64,000 nucleotides of DNA from [Clostridium] symbiosum (GCA_036419695.1 CP143946.1:4024001-4088000); one strand, 5' to 3'. Shown: positions 1-9,161, counted from the first letter of the stretch. Numbers and translations: made by a program. The notes: generated from the letters alone by a model not told the origin.

Positions 1-581
1 GAGATTCCCTCGCTCTGAAGCTGTCTGATTACCCGGAACAGCTTGTCCACCTCCTTGCGCGTAAGGGCGGAGGTCGGCTCGTCCATAATGATGAGCCTGG
101 AATTATGTAAAATCGATCTGGCAATCGCAATCAGCTGCTTATCTGCGATAGACAGCGTTCCTACCGTCGCATCCAGAGGAATATCAATGCCGATGTGATC
201 CAGGGATTTCCTGGCCACCTCATAGACGCTCTTCCAGTTTACAAATTTCTTCTTATTATAAAGCTCATAATTCAGAGCGATATTTTCAGCTGCCGTAAGG
301 TTCGGGAAGATGGACATGTCCTGGTATATGACCTGGATTCCGAGCTGGATGGACTGATTGATGCCCAGGTTCTGATAGCTCGTTCCATCGTATATGATTT
401 CCCCTCCGTCCGGTTTATAAAACCCGGATATAATCTTGATCAGCGTAGATTTCCCACAGCCGTTTTCCCCCACCAGGCAATGGATTTCTCCCTTTCTGAT
501 CACCATATTTACCTTATCGAGAGCCTTAACTCCCCCGAAATGCTTTGATATCTCTTTTACTTCCAATAATATATCATTCAT
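1..581 (-). CDS. Sugar ABC transporter ATP-binding protein, N-terminal part (runs off the left edge)
   Basis: This is the first nucleotide-binding domain of an RbsA/MglA-type ATPase that energises uptake of a monosaccharide. About 193 residues are visible. The Walker A motif (GENGCGKST) is near residues 38-46, a degenerate signature LSIADKQ near 143, and Walker B (LIIMDEPTSAL) near 160. Family members are about 500 residues with two such domains, so the second half lies outside the window. The ATG at 581 follows an AGGTGG-like ribosome site. It lies downstream of the binding-protein gene that ends at 771, with a hairpin between them, so it belongs to the same operon. The permease is presumably beyond the edge. 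Confidence 0.93.
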   Translation of the reverse strand, partial: MNDILLEVKEISKHFGGVKALDKVNMVIRKGEIHCLVGENGCGKSTLIKIISGFYKPDGGEIIYDGTSYQNLGINQSIQLGIQVIYQDMSIFPNLTAAENIALNYELYNKKKFVNWKSVYEVARKSLDHIGIDIPLDATVGTLSIADKQLIAIARSILHNSRLIIMDEPTSALTRKEVDKLFRVIRQLQSEGI

Positions 582-632
582 CTTGCCACCTGCCCCTGTT
601 CGCCATTCAATATGTCCGGCACTCAATCAATA

Positions 633-668
633 ATGCTTGCGTATCCAACTCTTCGGATACGCAAGCAT
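633..668 (-). terminator. Intercistronic hairpin between binding protein and ATPase genes
   Basis: A perfect 14-bp stem (633-646 pairs with 655-668) closes an 8-nt loop. There is no clear U-run after it on the minus strand, so it looks more like an mRNA-stabilising or attenuating hairpin than a full terminator. Such hairpins commonly keep the binding protein more abundant than the rest of an ABC transporter. Confidence 0.7.
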
Positions 669-770
669 AAATTTCTGCAAACTACCATAAGAAGCATGCT
701 CCAAATTACCGTTCACGCAGGATGCGTCCCGCAGCGCGCTGGTTTCAGCGGGGTATGAACCGTAACTGCT

Positions 771-1862
771 CTAGAATTGGTAATCACCCATATTATCTTT
801 ATTAATTGTAAGGATTGCGCTGCCGCTTATGTCGGTTCCGTTTACGTTGATGCTGCCGTATCCGTCGATACCCAGATCGAACCCTGTGGCGATCTTGTCT
901 TTTTCCCCATTCAGCACCATAACGGCCAGTTCGCACATCGCTTCGCCTGATAATGCCGGATCCCAGCAGAGTACGCACGGGTTGGAACCGGATTCCAGAT
1001 AAGGGCCTGAAACGGATGGAACGCCCGTACCTACGGCAAAGATCTTACCTGTCATGCCAAGCTCATCAATGGCTTTTGCAGCTCCCGGCGGGTCATAGCT
1101 GGATGCGCCGATAAACCCTTTGATTTCCGGATATTTCTTGATAATCTCTTTGGATTTGTTGTAAGCCATATCCATATTGTCTTCACACTCGATTCTCTCC
1201 TCGGGAATCAGCTCCATGTTCGGATAATTGGCTTTCTGGTGTGCTACTGCCGCGTCCATCCACTGGTTGTGGGATGTGGAAGATAAAAATGCCACCATTG
1301 TAACATACTGGCCTTCTTCTCCCATGGCCTTTGCCAGTTCGTCCATCATGGCCTCGCCGTACTCGGTGTTGTTAAATGCCTCCAAATCGTAGTCACACTC
1401 GTCAAATCCTTCCGCCTCGTGGGTAATTACCACGATTCCCTTCTCCCGCGCCTTGGCAAGAGCCGGTTTGCAAGCCTCCGGATCGATCGGAACCACACAG
1501 ATTGCGTCGATATCCTGCTCTATCAGTGTTTCAATTACCTGGATCTGCTCCGCGGAATCCGTTTTTGACGGTCCCTTTACATAACAGTTATGTCCCGTCG
1601 CCTTGGCGTATTCATCCACGCCCTCCTGATGGCGCAGACACCACGGATCCGACATGTCCTTTACTACTGTGGCAATCGTGTAACTCTTGCCCTCTTTAGC
1701 TTCGGTCTTCTCCGCGCCTGCATCGGCCTGTTCCCCTGCCTCCGCTGTTCCAGCGGCTTCCTGGGCCGCCTTCGTCTCTGCGGCTTTAGAACCGCCGCAG
1801 CCGGCCAGTGATACTGCCGCCATGGAAATAATCATTACTGCCGATAGTAACCTTTTTTTCAT
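771..1862 (-). CDS. Sugar ABC transporter substrate-binding lipoprotein
   Basis: A 363-residue periplasmic-binding-protein-like lipoprotein that captures a sugar outside the cell. A signal peptide ends in the lipobox LAGC near residue 21, followed by a low-complexity Ala/Glu-rich linker to about residue 58. Then comes a Peripla_BP_4-type fold (IATVVKDMSDPWCLRHQEG, with a VVPIDPEA hinge region). It has the general look of the ribose/AI-2/rhamnose-binding group, but the ligand cannot be read from sequence. The start has a strong AGGAGG at 1867-1875. It lies between the FGGY kinase and the ABC ATPase of the same strand, so its ligand is probably what the kinase phosphorylates. Confidence 0.93.
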   Translation of the reverse strand: MKKRLLSAVMIISMAAVSLAGCGGSKAAETKAAQEAAGTAEAGEQADAGAEKTEAKEGKSYTIATVVKDMSDPWCLRHQEGVDEYAKATGHNCYVKGPSKTDSAEQIQVIETLIEQDIDAICVVPIDPEACKPALAKAREKGIVVITHEAEGFDECDYDLEAFNNTEYGEAMMDELAKAMGEEGQYVTMVAFLSSTSHNQWMDAAVAHQKANYPNMELIPEERIECEDNMDMAYNKSKEIIKKYPEIKGFIGASSYDPPGAAKAIDELGMTGKIFAVGTGVPSVSGPYLESGSNPCVLCWDPALSGEAMCELAVMVLNGEKDKIATGFDLGIDGYGSINVNGTDISGSAILTINKDNMGDYQF

Positions 1863-1988
1863 ATAGTTCCTCCTTCTACATTTTATCGCTGCAGCCCCTT
1901 TCTCCGCCGTTACGGCGTTTCCGGAAACTGAAACTTCACCTTACGGCACCCCTTCCGATGCCCCGCCGTAACAGAAAGCCACGGCAGA

Positions 1989-3653
1989 TTATCTCCGCCC
2001 GATATTCCTTAACCCCTTCATAAAGGAATCATCGCTGCCGAATATATCATGCAATTTCCTGTAATAACCGTACAATTCATCGTACCGCTCTTTTTTCCTG
2101 CCGTCCGGCGTATAAATCACCGTTTCCTGCGGAATCAGGCGTTTTGAAGCTTCGGAAAAGTCTGCGCATCCCGGATATCCATATACTTTTCCATAGGCCA
2201 CGGCCGCACAGGCGGCTGCGCCTCTGGCCGGTACATTGTCAATCCGGGGGACAATCACCTCCTGTCCGAACACGTCTGCGCACATCTGCATAATCCACGG
2301 GCTTTTTCCTGCGATTCCCCCCACCGCATAAATCGCTTTTATTGGAATGCCGTTGTCTCTGTAATTTTCAAGGATTCTCCTGGAGCCGAATACATTGGCC
2401 TCTACAAGAGCCCTGTAAATTTCTTCCGTTCTAGTTTGCAGGGTAAGGCCGATGACGGCTCCTGATAAGTTGTAGTTGGACAGGACACTCCGGTTCCCGT
2501 TAAACCAGTCCAGAGCCATAAGGCCGCTCTCCCCCGGCTCCAGCTTTTCCGCCAGCTCACCCAGATAGGCCAGTATGCTCTTTCCTTCTTCCCGCGCCCT
2601 TTCATAGTATTCCTGAGGGACGCAAGTTTCGGCAAACCACTGGAACAAATCTCCCGTGGCCGGCTGTCCGGACTCATACCCGTAAAGCCCCGGAACCATT
2701 CCGTCCGCCGCCACCGAACAGAGACCGTCAAATGAGCGGAACTCCCGGTACATCATCTGATGGCAGGTGGAGGTTCCCATTACAAGCATCATACTTCCAC
2801 TCTCCGTAACTCCTGCCCCGCATCCCGCCACAGCCCCGTCGCTGTGTCCGGCCGCAACGGCCGTTTTCACCGTAAGCCCCAGCATCTTTGCCGCCTCCTC
2901 CCTGAGGAAACCGGCGCAGTCGCCGACATCGATAATATCACCTGCAAATTTTGTTTCCGTTAAGTCTTCCAGTTCCGGGTCGAGGGCCCTTAAAAAGTCC
3001 CTGTCCGGGTACCCCCTGCCCTTAATCCAGAATGCGTTCACCCCCAGAACGCCCCCTGTCCTCTTGAGGTTCCCGGTCAGCCAGTAAACAATCCAGTCCA
3101 CAGCCTCCATAAACAAATCGGTTTTCCGGTAAATCTCAGGGTCTTCCCTGGCCACCTGCATAATTTTGGGGAACATCCATTCCGATGAGACGGAGCTGCC
3201 AAAATATTCTTTCAACCATGTCGTATGCTCCCTGGCATAGCTTTCTATCTCCTCCGCATATTTCTGTGCGCCGTGGTGTTTCCACAGCTTGGGCCATGCA
3301 TTGGGACAGTCCCGCAGGGCGGGATCCTTACATATGGGAAGGCCGTCCCGGTACAGGGGCACCATGGTGCAGCTTGTAAAATCAGTCCCGATGGCAGCCA
3401 CATCCTCCGGATTTATTCCGGAATCTCCAAGCATTCGGGCTGTTACGGCGCACATGCTCTCGATCCAGTCATCCGGATCCTGCAGAAACCATTCATCCGG
3501 AAGCGGGATCGGTTTATGGTGCATCATGCCGGAAATCACCCCGTTTTTATAGCGGCTCTCGGCCGAAGTCATCAGCCGTCCATCCTCGAGCCTCAAGGCC
3601 ACTCCCCTGCACGACAGGGTTCCAAAATCAAATCCTAAAACAAATTTCCCCAT
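1989..3653 (-). CDS. FGGY-family carbohydrate kinase, ribulokinase-like
   Basis: A 554-residue cytoplasmic sugar kinase. The N-terminal phosphate-binding motif reads FDFGTLSCRG (residues 8-17), and GTSTCHQMM near residue 293 is typical of L-ribulokinase-type FGGY proteins. The C-terminal ATP-binding part contains AVGGIAGKSPWIMQM. Length matches ribulokinases (550-570). It is the fifth gene of an operon with a NagB-like protein, a SIS isomerase and an SgcQ-like protein but no arabinose isomerase or ribulose epimerase. The substrate may therefore be a ketose or polyol other than L-ribulose. A GGAG site precedes the ATG. Confidence 0.9.
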   Translation of the reverse strand: MGKFVLGFDFGTLSCRGVALRLEDGRLMTSAESRYKNGVISGMMHHKPIPLPDEWFLQDPDDWIESMCAVTARMLGDSGINPEDVAAIGTDFTSCTMVPLYRDGLPICKDPALRDCPNAWPKLWKHHGAQKYAEEIESYAREHTTWLKEYFGSSVSSEWMFPKIMQVAREDPEIYRKTDLFMEAVDWIVYWLTGNLKRTGGVLGVNAFWIKGRGYPDRDFLRALDPELEDLTETKFAGDIIDVGDCAGFLREEAAKMLGLTVKTAVAAGHSDGAVAGCGAGVTESGSMMLVMGTSTCHQMMYREFRSFDGLCSVAADGMVPGLYGYESGQPATGDLFQWFAETCVPQEYYERAREEGKSILAYLGELAEKLEPGESGLMALDWFNGNRSVLSNYNLSGAVIGLTLQTRTEEIYRALVEANVFGSRRILENYRDNGIPIKAIYAVGGIAGKSPWIMQMCADVFGQEVIVPRIDNVPARGAAACAAVAYGKVYGYPGCADFSEASKRLIPQETVIYTPDGRKKERYDELYGYYRKLHDIFGSDDSFMKGLRNIGRR

Positions 3654-3697
3654 CTGTTACTCTCCATACTCCATAACATTGCGGTTCACAGCCCTCG

Positions 3698-4423
3698 TCA
3701 TTTCATCTCCGCTTCCAGCTCCCGGTCAATGATTACCGTCGCATCGCGGCATACCTTCAAAATGCTGCATGGGAGCATGGGATCGATCCTGTCGTCTTTA
3801 AACAGGCGTCCTATCGCGTCCGCCTTGGCTGGCCCTGATGCAATCAGAACCACCTTTTTAGCCCTGACGATTCCGGCCATCCCCATTGTTATGGCCTTTT
3901 TCGGAACATCCTCCCGGCGTTCAAAGAAACGGGAATTTGCTTCCATTGTTTCCTCTTCCAGTTCCACCACATGGGTGTTGGCTGTAAAAAACTCTGCCGG
4001 TTCATTAAATCCTATGTGCCCATTGCCGCCTATTCCCAGAACCAGGATGTCAATGTCATTCTCCGCAAGAAAGCTGTCGTAGCGCCTGCACTGTTCCTGC
4101 GCATCCCCCGTTCCGTCGGCCAGCATAATGTTTTCTTCCTTTATATTGACCTTTGAAAACAGGTGGCGATCCATAAAATATCCGAAGCTCTGGTTGTGGC
4201 TCCTTGGCAGTCCTGCATACTCGTCCAGGTTAATTGTCCTCACTCCGGAAAAGTCGAGTTTTCCCGCCCTGTAATCCTCCGCCAAAAAACGGTACAGCCC
4301 GATGGGCGAACTTCCCGTCGCACAGCCTAGAAGCGGATGCGGCGTATTCCGTATTACATCTCCGAAGAGATTAGCCAGAATACGGCTGCTTTCCTCATAG
4401 CTCTCCGTCACAATCCGTTTCAT
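3698..4423 (-). CDS. nagB: Glucosamine-6-phosphate deaminase (NagB family)
   Basis: A 241-residue protein of the NagB/6-phosphogluconolactonase fold. The base motif NLDEYAG places D67 at the enolisation position, and GIGGNGHIGFNEP carries H136 and E141. Asn at 134 replaces the Asp of the E. coli enzyme, as in many Firmicutes NagB proteins. NagB converts glucosamine-6-phosphate to fructose-6-phosphate plus ammonia. The gene starts 3 nt after the SIS gene stop, and its GGAGG lies inside that gene, so the two are translationally linked. No nagA lies nearby. In this operon the enzyme may act on a different amino sugar phosphate. Confidence 0.85.
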   Translation of the reverse strand: MKRIVTESYEESSRILANLFGDVIRNTPHPLLGCATGSSPIGLYRFLAEDYRAGKLDFSGVRTINLDEYAGLPRSHNQSFGYFMDRHLFSKVNIKEENIMLADGTGDAQEQCRRYDSFLAENDIDILVLGIGGNGHIGFNEPAEFFTANTHVVELEEETMEANSRFFERREDVPKKAITMGMAGIVRAKKVVLIASGPAKADAIGRLFKDDRIDPMLPCSILKVCRDATVIIDRELEAEMK

Positions 4424-4426
4424 CCT

Positions 4427-5035
4427 CTATTCCTCCGAAGCAAGCATGGCGCCGACTCCACCGGCCGGATGGACAAGCTTAAAATAATTTTTATCAATGC
4501 CGTTATACAGCATGCAGCCAATTGAAATTGCATCAAAAAGGGCAAATACCGCGGTAACGGAAGTTGTGGACAGACACTGGTAAGGACATGCCTCCTCTCC
4601 CGTACTGAGGATCAGGTTCAGATCACTCTCCAGGGCGATCGGCGAACCGGGATTCTCGGTCACCGTGATGATTTTGGCTCCCCTGGCTTTGGCGACGGGT
4701 ATCAAATTTATCATCTCCGTCGTTTTTCCGCTCTTTGAGATAATAATGACGATATCTCCCGGCCGTATCATTCCGTAATCCCCATGCGGGGCATCCGCCG
4801 GGTTCAGAAACTGGGACGCTCTGTCCACACAGTTAAACACCTGGGAAACCTTTTTTGCACAGGCCCCGGAAGTTCCGCAGCCCGTTGTGATGATCCTTCC
4901 CTCACATTCCGCTATCATCTGCACTGCTTTGACATAGCTGTCCCTGTCGACGGTGTCGGATAGCCGCGCAACCGCATTCGCCTCGTTTGCAAATGTGCGG
5001 AGTGCGCTGCCGTAGATTTCTTCTGCAGATATCAT
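4427..5035 (-). CDS. SIS-domain sugar-phosphate isomerase/binding protein
   Basis: A single SIS domain of 202 residues, related to the SIS part of KpsF/GutQ arabinose-5-phosphate isomerases but without CBS domains. The phosphate loop TGCGTSGACA is at residues 51-60 and the Ser-rich motif ISKSGKTTEM at 99-108. It probably isomerises a ketose/aldose phosphate produced by the operon kinase, but binding without catalysis cannot be excluded. Its start follows GAGGAGG one base after the upstream SgcQ-like gene stop. The tight spacing from 5849 to 3698 argues for one transcript. Confidence 0.83.
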   Translation of the reverse strand: MISAEEIYGSALRTFANEANAVARLSDTVDRDSYVKAVQMIAECEGRIITTGCGTSGACAKKVSQVFNCVDRASQFLNPADAPHGDYGMIRPGDIVIIISKSGKTTEMINLIPVAKARGAKIITVTENPGSPIALESDLNLILSTGEEACPYQCLSTTSVTAVFALFDAISIGCMLYNGIDKNYFKLVHPAGGVGAMLASEE

Positions 5036-5036
5036 G

Positions 5037-5849
5037 TTACATTCCTCCTCTGAATCGTTTGACTATATCCATAAATTCTTTTACCCGGTTTTTGTCAACC
5101 TGGTTTTCGAATTTACCGTCATATTTAAAGGTGGTTGCAACAACCGCTCCGTCGGCAATGCCCAGAAGACGCTCAATTGTCTCTTTCCGGCATCCCGTGT
5201 TGGCCAGCACAACGGTTTCCGGCACTTCGGCCTTTACTTCCCGGAGCGTCGACATGTCCGTCGGCGAACCCGCCGTCAGGCCCGACACACATAAAGCATC
5301 GGGACGGCAGTTAAAGACCGTTGATTTTGCAATCTGTCTGATCTCCCTGTCCGCCAGGTATCTGGCCGCCTCCGGCACGATGTTAAAGAGGAGCTTCACA
5401 TGTTCCGCCCCGATCTCCCTCTGATGCCGGACCACCTCACCGCAGCAGGTGTTCCACAGCCCGAAGTCGCTGGCATAAACGCCGGTGAATATTTCCCTTA
5501 TGAATTTGGCATCGACGGCTGCGGCCAGATCGAGCGAGGCTTTCGGATCCCATAAAACATTGACTCCGTATGGAATTGATATGTAGGGCTGGAGTTCTCC
5601 AATGACTCTTCCCATCGCGGCGACCGTCTCCCTCTTTACTTCCGTAAGATAGGGGAGGCTGTATTCATTGCTGAACATAATCGCGTCAACTCCGCCCTCC
5701 TGAAGGGCGTCCAGATCCTCTTTTGCCTTTTCCACCACCCACTTAATCCCCTTCTCCTTATCATAGTAGGGGTCTCCAGGCATTGCCTGCAGATGGAGCA
5801 TGGATATGATCGCCTTCTCCGTACCGATAACCTCTTTCAGCCAACTCAT
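5037..5849 (-). CDS. BtpA/SgcQ family TIM-barrel-like protein
   Basis: A 270-residue cytoplasmic protein that I place in the BtpA/SgcQ family (conserved IISMLHLQAMPGDPYY start, SNEYSLPYL, and DALCVSGLTAGSPTD). SgcQ-type members sit in carbohydrate operons of enterobacteria and Firmicutes with no settled reaction. BtpA of cyanobacteria affects photosystem I, which is irrelevant here. Many members look like predicted nucleosidases or aldolase-like barrels. The gene is second in the operon, 15 bp after the DeoR regulator, with AGGAGG before the ATG. The function is open. The neighbourhood suggests a step in the same sugar pathway. Confidence 0.85.
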   Translation of the reverse strand: MSWLKEVIGTEKAIISMLHLQAMPGDPYYDKEKGIKWVVEKAKEDLDALQEGGVDAIMFSNEYSLPYLTEVKRETVAAMGRVIGELQPYISIPYGVNVLWDPKASLDLAAAVDAKFIREIFTGVYASDFGLWNTCCGEVVRHQREIGAEHVKLLFNIVPEAARYLADREIRQIAKSTVFNCRPDALCVSGLTAGSPTDMSTLREVKAEVPETVVLANTGCRKETIERLLGIADGAVVATTFKYDGKFENQVDKNRVKEFMDIVKRFRGGM

Positions 5850-5864
5850 AAATCTGTATCCTCC

Positions 5865-6644
5865 TTATACTACTATCAGATGGGGTATCTTCTTATCCAG
5901 ATATTCCCTGGTCTCCTTATCGACGCCCGAATCTGTAATGATCGTGTCAAACTCTTCTATATCACATATTTTAGCCAGGGCCTTCTGCTTAAATTTGGAG
6001 TGGTCCGCCAGCAGTACCGCCCTCTTGCCGCTGGCAATGATGCTTTTCTTGATTCCGATTTCCATAAAATTGCTGTTATAGACGCCGCTCTTGGAATTCA
6101 CGGCATCGGCTCCCACAAAGGCGATATCCACATACAGCTTTCTGACCAGCTCCTCCGCGATATCTCCTATCAAAACACTGTAGCCGTCCCTTCTGACGCC
6201 GCCCGTTATAATCATTGTCGAAGAATTGTCCAGTTTGACGGTCGAAGCGATATCCAGGTTGTTCGTCACAACGGTCAGCTTCTTGATGCTTTCAAGCTGC
6301 TGTCCCAGCATCAGCGTAGTTGTGCCCGAATCGAGGAAAATGCTGTCGCCGTCCTTAATCAGCGTCACGGCCTCCCTTGCAATCCTCGTCTTCTCAGGTA
6401 TCATCGCTTTCATCTTCTCGTCATGGTACTCTTCAAATCCCGTCCCCTTATGGAGAACCGCACCTCCGTGCGTCCTCTCCAGCAGGCCCGCAGCCGCCAT
6501 ATCATCCAGGTCCCTCCTCGCGGTCGCCTCCGATACATTGCAGAGTTCCGATGCTTCCTTGATGGAGATACTGAATTTCGACTTGAGGTAATCTGAAATC
6601 TGCTGCTGCCTCTGGGCCGGTATAGAATTTGTAAACTGTGACAT
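5865..6644 (-). CDS. DeoR/GlpR family transcriptional regulator
   Basis: A 259-residue repressor. The N-terminal winged helix (RQQQISDYLKSKFSISIKEA then SEATARRDLDDM) carries the DeoR signature, with LLERTHGGA after it. The C-terminal part is a sugar-phosphate-sensing DeoRC domain (DSGTTTLMLGQQL; VTNNLDIA; FVGADAV). The ATG at 6644 is preferred to the upstream in-frame 6695 because AGGAAGGAG lies just before it. First gene of the operon, so it probably controls itself and the downstream sugar genes in response to a phosphorylated intermediate. A 17-bp palindrome lies directly upstream. Confidence 0.92.
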   Translation of the reverse strand: MSQFTNSIPAQRQQQISDYLKSKFSISIKEASELCNVSEATARRDLDDMAAAGLLERTHGGAVLHKGTGFEEYHDEKMKAMIPEKTRIAREAVTLIKDGDSIFLDSGTTTLMLGQQLESIKKLTVVTNNLDIASTVKLDNSSTMIITGGVRRDGYSVLIGDIAEELVRKLYVDIAFVGADAVNSKSGVYNSNFMEIGIKKSIIASGKRAVLLADHSKFKQKALAKICDIEEFDTIITDSGVDKETREYLDKKIPHLIVV

Positions 6645-6659
6645 ATTTTTCTCCTTCCT

Positions 6660-6676
6660 GTGATATAGAATATCAC
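6660..6676. promoter_or_regulatory. Palindrome upstream of the DeoR gene, candidate operator
   Basis: GTGATAT, then 3 nt, then ATATCAC forms a perfect 7-bp inverted repeat 15 bp before the DeoR start codon. Direct TTGCAAT-like words follow at 6679-6700. Position suggests autoregulation, but the assignment is inferred. Confidence 0.5.
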
Positions 6677-7070
6677 ATATTGCAATGTTTTGCAATATTT
6701 ATTTCATATTATTTCAAAATACTTCACATAAAATTGCATTATCTTTCATTTTTCTTGTTTAAGTTACACATTGCTGCAATCTATTGCATTTTTATGTTCT
6801 TTTATTTTCTCTTATTAAGTATAACTCAGATAGCTGCTTTTCGCACACATTAATTGATAATTCCACACATTCGTTCCTAATTCCGCTCATGAATTTTGCA
6901 ACAATTTTCATTATTTTTCATTCATTCAAAGTTTTATGCAGCTCCGGGCTGTCGCCTTCGCATATTGTAAACATTTTCCTCCTGTACCGAAAAACGATGA
7001 CGAAATCATAAAATAGTGATAAACTAAACCATATGTCTGACCGACAACAGTTCGAAAGGAGTCACTTATA
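6677..7070. other. AT-rich divergent intergenic region
   Basis: About 390 bp with no convincing reading frame between the divergent DeoR operon and the ASCH-like gene. It should hold both promoters. Several TTGCAAT/ATTGCA words occur near 6680-6790. I see no terminator or RNA gene. Confidence 0.5.
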
Positions 7071-7535
7071 ATGGTACATTTGGTCTACTGCGATAATACC
7101 GGCAAAAAGGGAGAACATGTTTTAGATAAAATTTTAGAAGGAACAAAAACAATGATCGTCAGGGGAGCCGCCGGAAGAAAAATCCCTCACAGCAGAGTCT
7201 TTGAAAATGAGACTCTCTACTTTATGGAAAAAGGCACCACTTCCATTTGCGCAAAAGCAGCCGTAAAAAGCGTTCAGAATTTTGTGAAGCTGTCCGATGA
7301 GGAGATTACAGACATTCTGGACAAAAACCAGGGGAAGCTGAATCTGACCGACAAACAAAAGGCCCGCTGGCATAAAAAATGCCTCTGCCTCGTGGAATTT
7401 GACAAGGTGGAAAAGATCTCCCCTCTCGAATTCGACCATCAGGGAAACATGGACGACTGGCTCATGATCGAAAAGATTGAAGATGTGACGGTTGGGACAA
7501 GCATTCCTTATAATTATGAAAAGTCCAGATTTTAA
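7071..7535 (+). CDS. ASCH/PUA-like small protein
   Basis: A 154-residue cytoplasmic protein. The segment around residues 20-48 (KILEGTKTMIVRGAAGRKIPHSRV then NETLYFMEKG) resembles the strand-turn pattern of ASCH/PUA-like RNA-binding folds. This match is by eye only. AAAGGAG precedes the ATG. It lies 12 bp upstream of the DUF5131 gene and is surely co-transcribed. Pairs of an ASCH-like protein with a DUF5131/Gp37 protein occur in prophage and accessory regions, so this may be a transferred phage module. No signal peptide or membrane segment. Confidence 0.6.
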   Translation: MVHLVYCDNTGKKGEHVLDKILEGTKTMIVRGAAGRKIPHSRVFENETLYFMEKGTTSICAKAAVKSVQNFVKLSDEEITDILDKNQGKLNLTDKQKARWHKKCLCLVEFDKVEKISPLEFDHQGNMDDWLMIEKIEDVTVGTSIPYNYEKSRF

Positions 7536-7547
7536 GAGGGAAAAGAT

Positions 7548-8267
7548 ATGTCGATGTGGAATCCGTGGCGGGGCTGTAAAAAATGCAGCGACGGCTGTAA
7601 ATATTGCTATATTCATAAAGGAGATTTTAAAAGAAATATAGACACGAATGAAATCGTTAAGACAAAGGATTTCGAGAAACCGATCCTGAAATTAAAAAAC
7701 GGAAATTACAAGATGAAGCCGGGACTGGTTTATCTCTGTTTTTCAACCGACTTTCTGATAGAGGAGGCGGACTCCTGGAGAGAGGAATGCTGGGCGATGA
7801 TAAAGGAACGCTCCGACTGCGATTTCCTGTTTTTAACAAAAAGGATTGATCGGTTTATGGACTGTGTCCCCAGTGATTGGGATGACGGCTATGACAATGT
7901 AACCGTATGCTGCACCATTGAAAACCAGGAAAATGCCGATTATAAATTACCGATATTCCGCGATCTGCCGATCCGGCATAAGTGCATCACGGCACAGCCG
8001 CTGCTGGAAAGAATTGATATGGAAAAATATCTGGACGATATCGAGCTGGTTGTGGCCGGCGGCGAATCAGACTACAATGCCAGACCCCTGAATTACGACT
8101 GGGTGCTGGATATCAGGGAGCAGTGCATCAGGAAGCATGCGGCCTTTGAGTTCAGGCAGTGCGGCACACATTTTATAAAAGACGGGAGACAGTATACGCT
8201 TCAGACAAAGGATTTGTGTAAGCAGGCGAAATTAGCGGGGATTAATATTGGCCGGGAGGGAAAATAG
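7548..8267 (+). CDS. DUF5131 (phage Gp37/Gp68) family protein
   Basis: A 239-residue protein with the DUF5131 hallmarks: MWNPWRGCKKCSDGCKYCY at the N-terminus (Cys at residues 10, 13, 17 and 20), FLTKRIDRF near 95, and the C-terminal VVAGGESDYNARPL. The Cys cluster looks like a radical-SAM-type iron-sulfur site, and family members are often called radical SAM-like proteins of phages, but the reaction is unknown. It forms a two-gene unit with the ASCH-like gene. Its TAG stop is followed at once by the terminal repeat of the first composite hairpin element. Confidence 0.82.
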   Translation: MSMWNPWRGCKKCSDGCKYCYIHKGDFKRNIDTNEIVKTKDFEKPILKLKNGNYKMKPGLVYLCFSTDFLIEEADSWREECWAMIKERSDCDFLFLTKRIDRFMDCVPSDWDDGYDNVTVCCTIENQENADYKLPIFRDLPIRHKCITAQPLLERIDMEKYLDDIELVVAGGESDYNARPLNYDWVLDIREQCIRKHAAFEFRQCGTHFIKDGRQYTLQTKDLCKQAKLAGINIGREGK

Positions 8268-9161
8268 GAATTTAATTGAGGAATGAGAACGCCGCCGGGA
8301 CGGTCGGGGGGCGGGATGGTGAGGGGAGGGTGTGAGTCTTCAGTCCCGGGTTGCAGGTTGTCGCGGGTGGAGAATCCGGGCAGAAAAAGTTCCTCCGGGA
8401 AACGCTTGCGCTCTTTGAAGTGCATAACAGTACTAAGGTGCCAAAATACGCCACCTAAGTACTGATGGACTTCCAGGTTCCCTGCGGAATCTTTTTCTCC
8501 CGGATTCCCCACGGGAAGGTTATGGCCGGGACTGAAGACGCGAAGGTTTTCGCCATCCCGAACCCCGGCCTGCGGCCGCTGAATTGTTCTTATTCCTTCA
8601 AAGGGGGAGGTATTGTCGCTGCCACTACATTTCCTCGAATTTCGGGAGAATCCCTCTGTATGGTATTCAATTGATGAATCAAAGCTTTAGCGCCTGACTT
8701 ATCCTTGAATAACCATTGAATTATTTGATTCATCATTAAATATAGCTTTGGATTTTTCTCTGAATCCAGCCCAGAATACCTTCATAAGGTAAAAGATTCA
8801 CGACTACATAGTGGCCGAGACAATACCTCCCCCTTACTTGACGAAAGAGACAATCAGCCCTGAAGCCGGCGGACGGGGCAACAACCTTCGCTGAGTCTTC
8901 AGTCCCGTCGACAAACTGCCCGGGGAAGGAGGAGAAAAACTTTCCGAAGGGAGGCCTTGAAGCCCGCCGGTGCTTAGCGAGGTCCCTCACGAGCTTAGCA
9001 TCCGCTGTGCGCTTCACAAGCGGGAGCGTGTCCCCGCAGGAAAGTCTTTCTCCGGATTCCCCCTCACCACACCCTACAAACCGGGACTGAAGACTCATAT
9101 CCAACCTCCCACTCCCCCGTCCGCCATCTTACAGAGGCGTCCTCGCATCTCAACTAAATCC
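8268..9161. repeat. Composite giant-hairpin repeat, copy 1 (A-centre-B)
   Basis: A complete 894-bp copy filling the gap between two convergent genes. The left end reads GAATTTAATTGAGG and the right end, inverted, GGATTTAGTTGAG. Hairpin module A has base arms GAGTCTTCAGTCCCGG at 8334-8349 and CCGGGACTGAAGACGC at 8526-8541. Its apical stem is 8428-8440 with 8452-8464. Module B is bounded by 8893-8907 and 9081-9096. Outer pairing adds CGGGATGG with CCATCCCG. Inner inverted motifs GTCGCTGCCACTAC and GTAGTGGCCGAGAC flank the centre. Long frames here give repeat-encoded nonsense proteins and are not annotated. Copies 2 and 4 share this centre. Confidence 0.9.

Noticed and set aside
3698..4423. NagB regarded as inactive because Asn134 replaces the active-site Asp
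   Set aside because: The GNGHIGFNEP form is common in Firmicutes NagB proteins and the other catalytic residues are present, so no loss of function is inferred.
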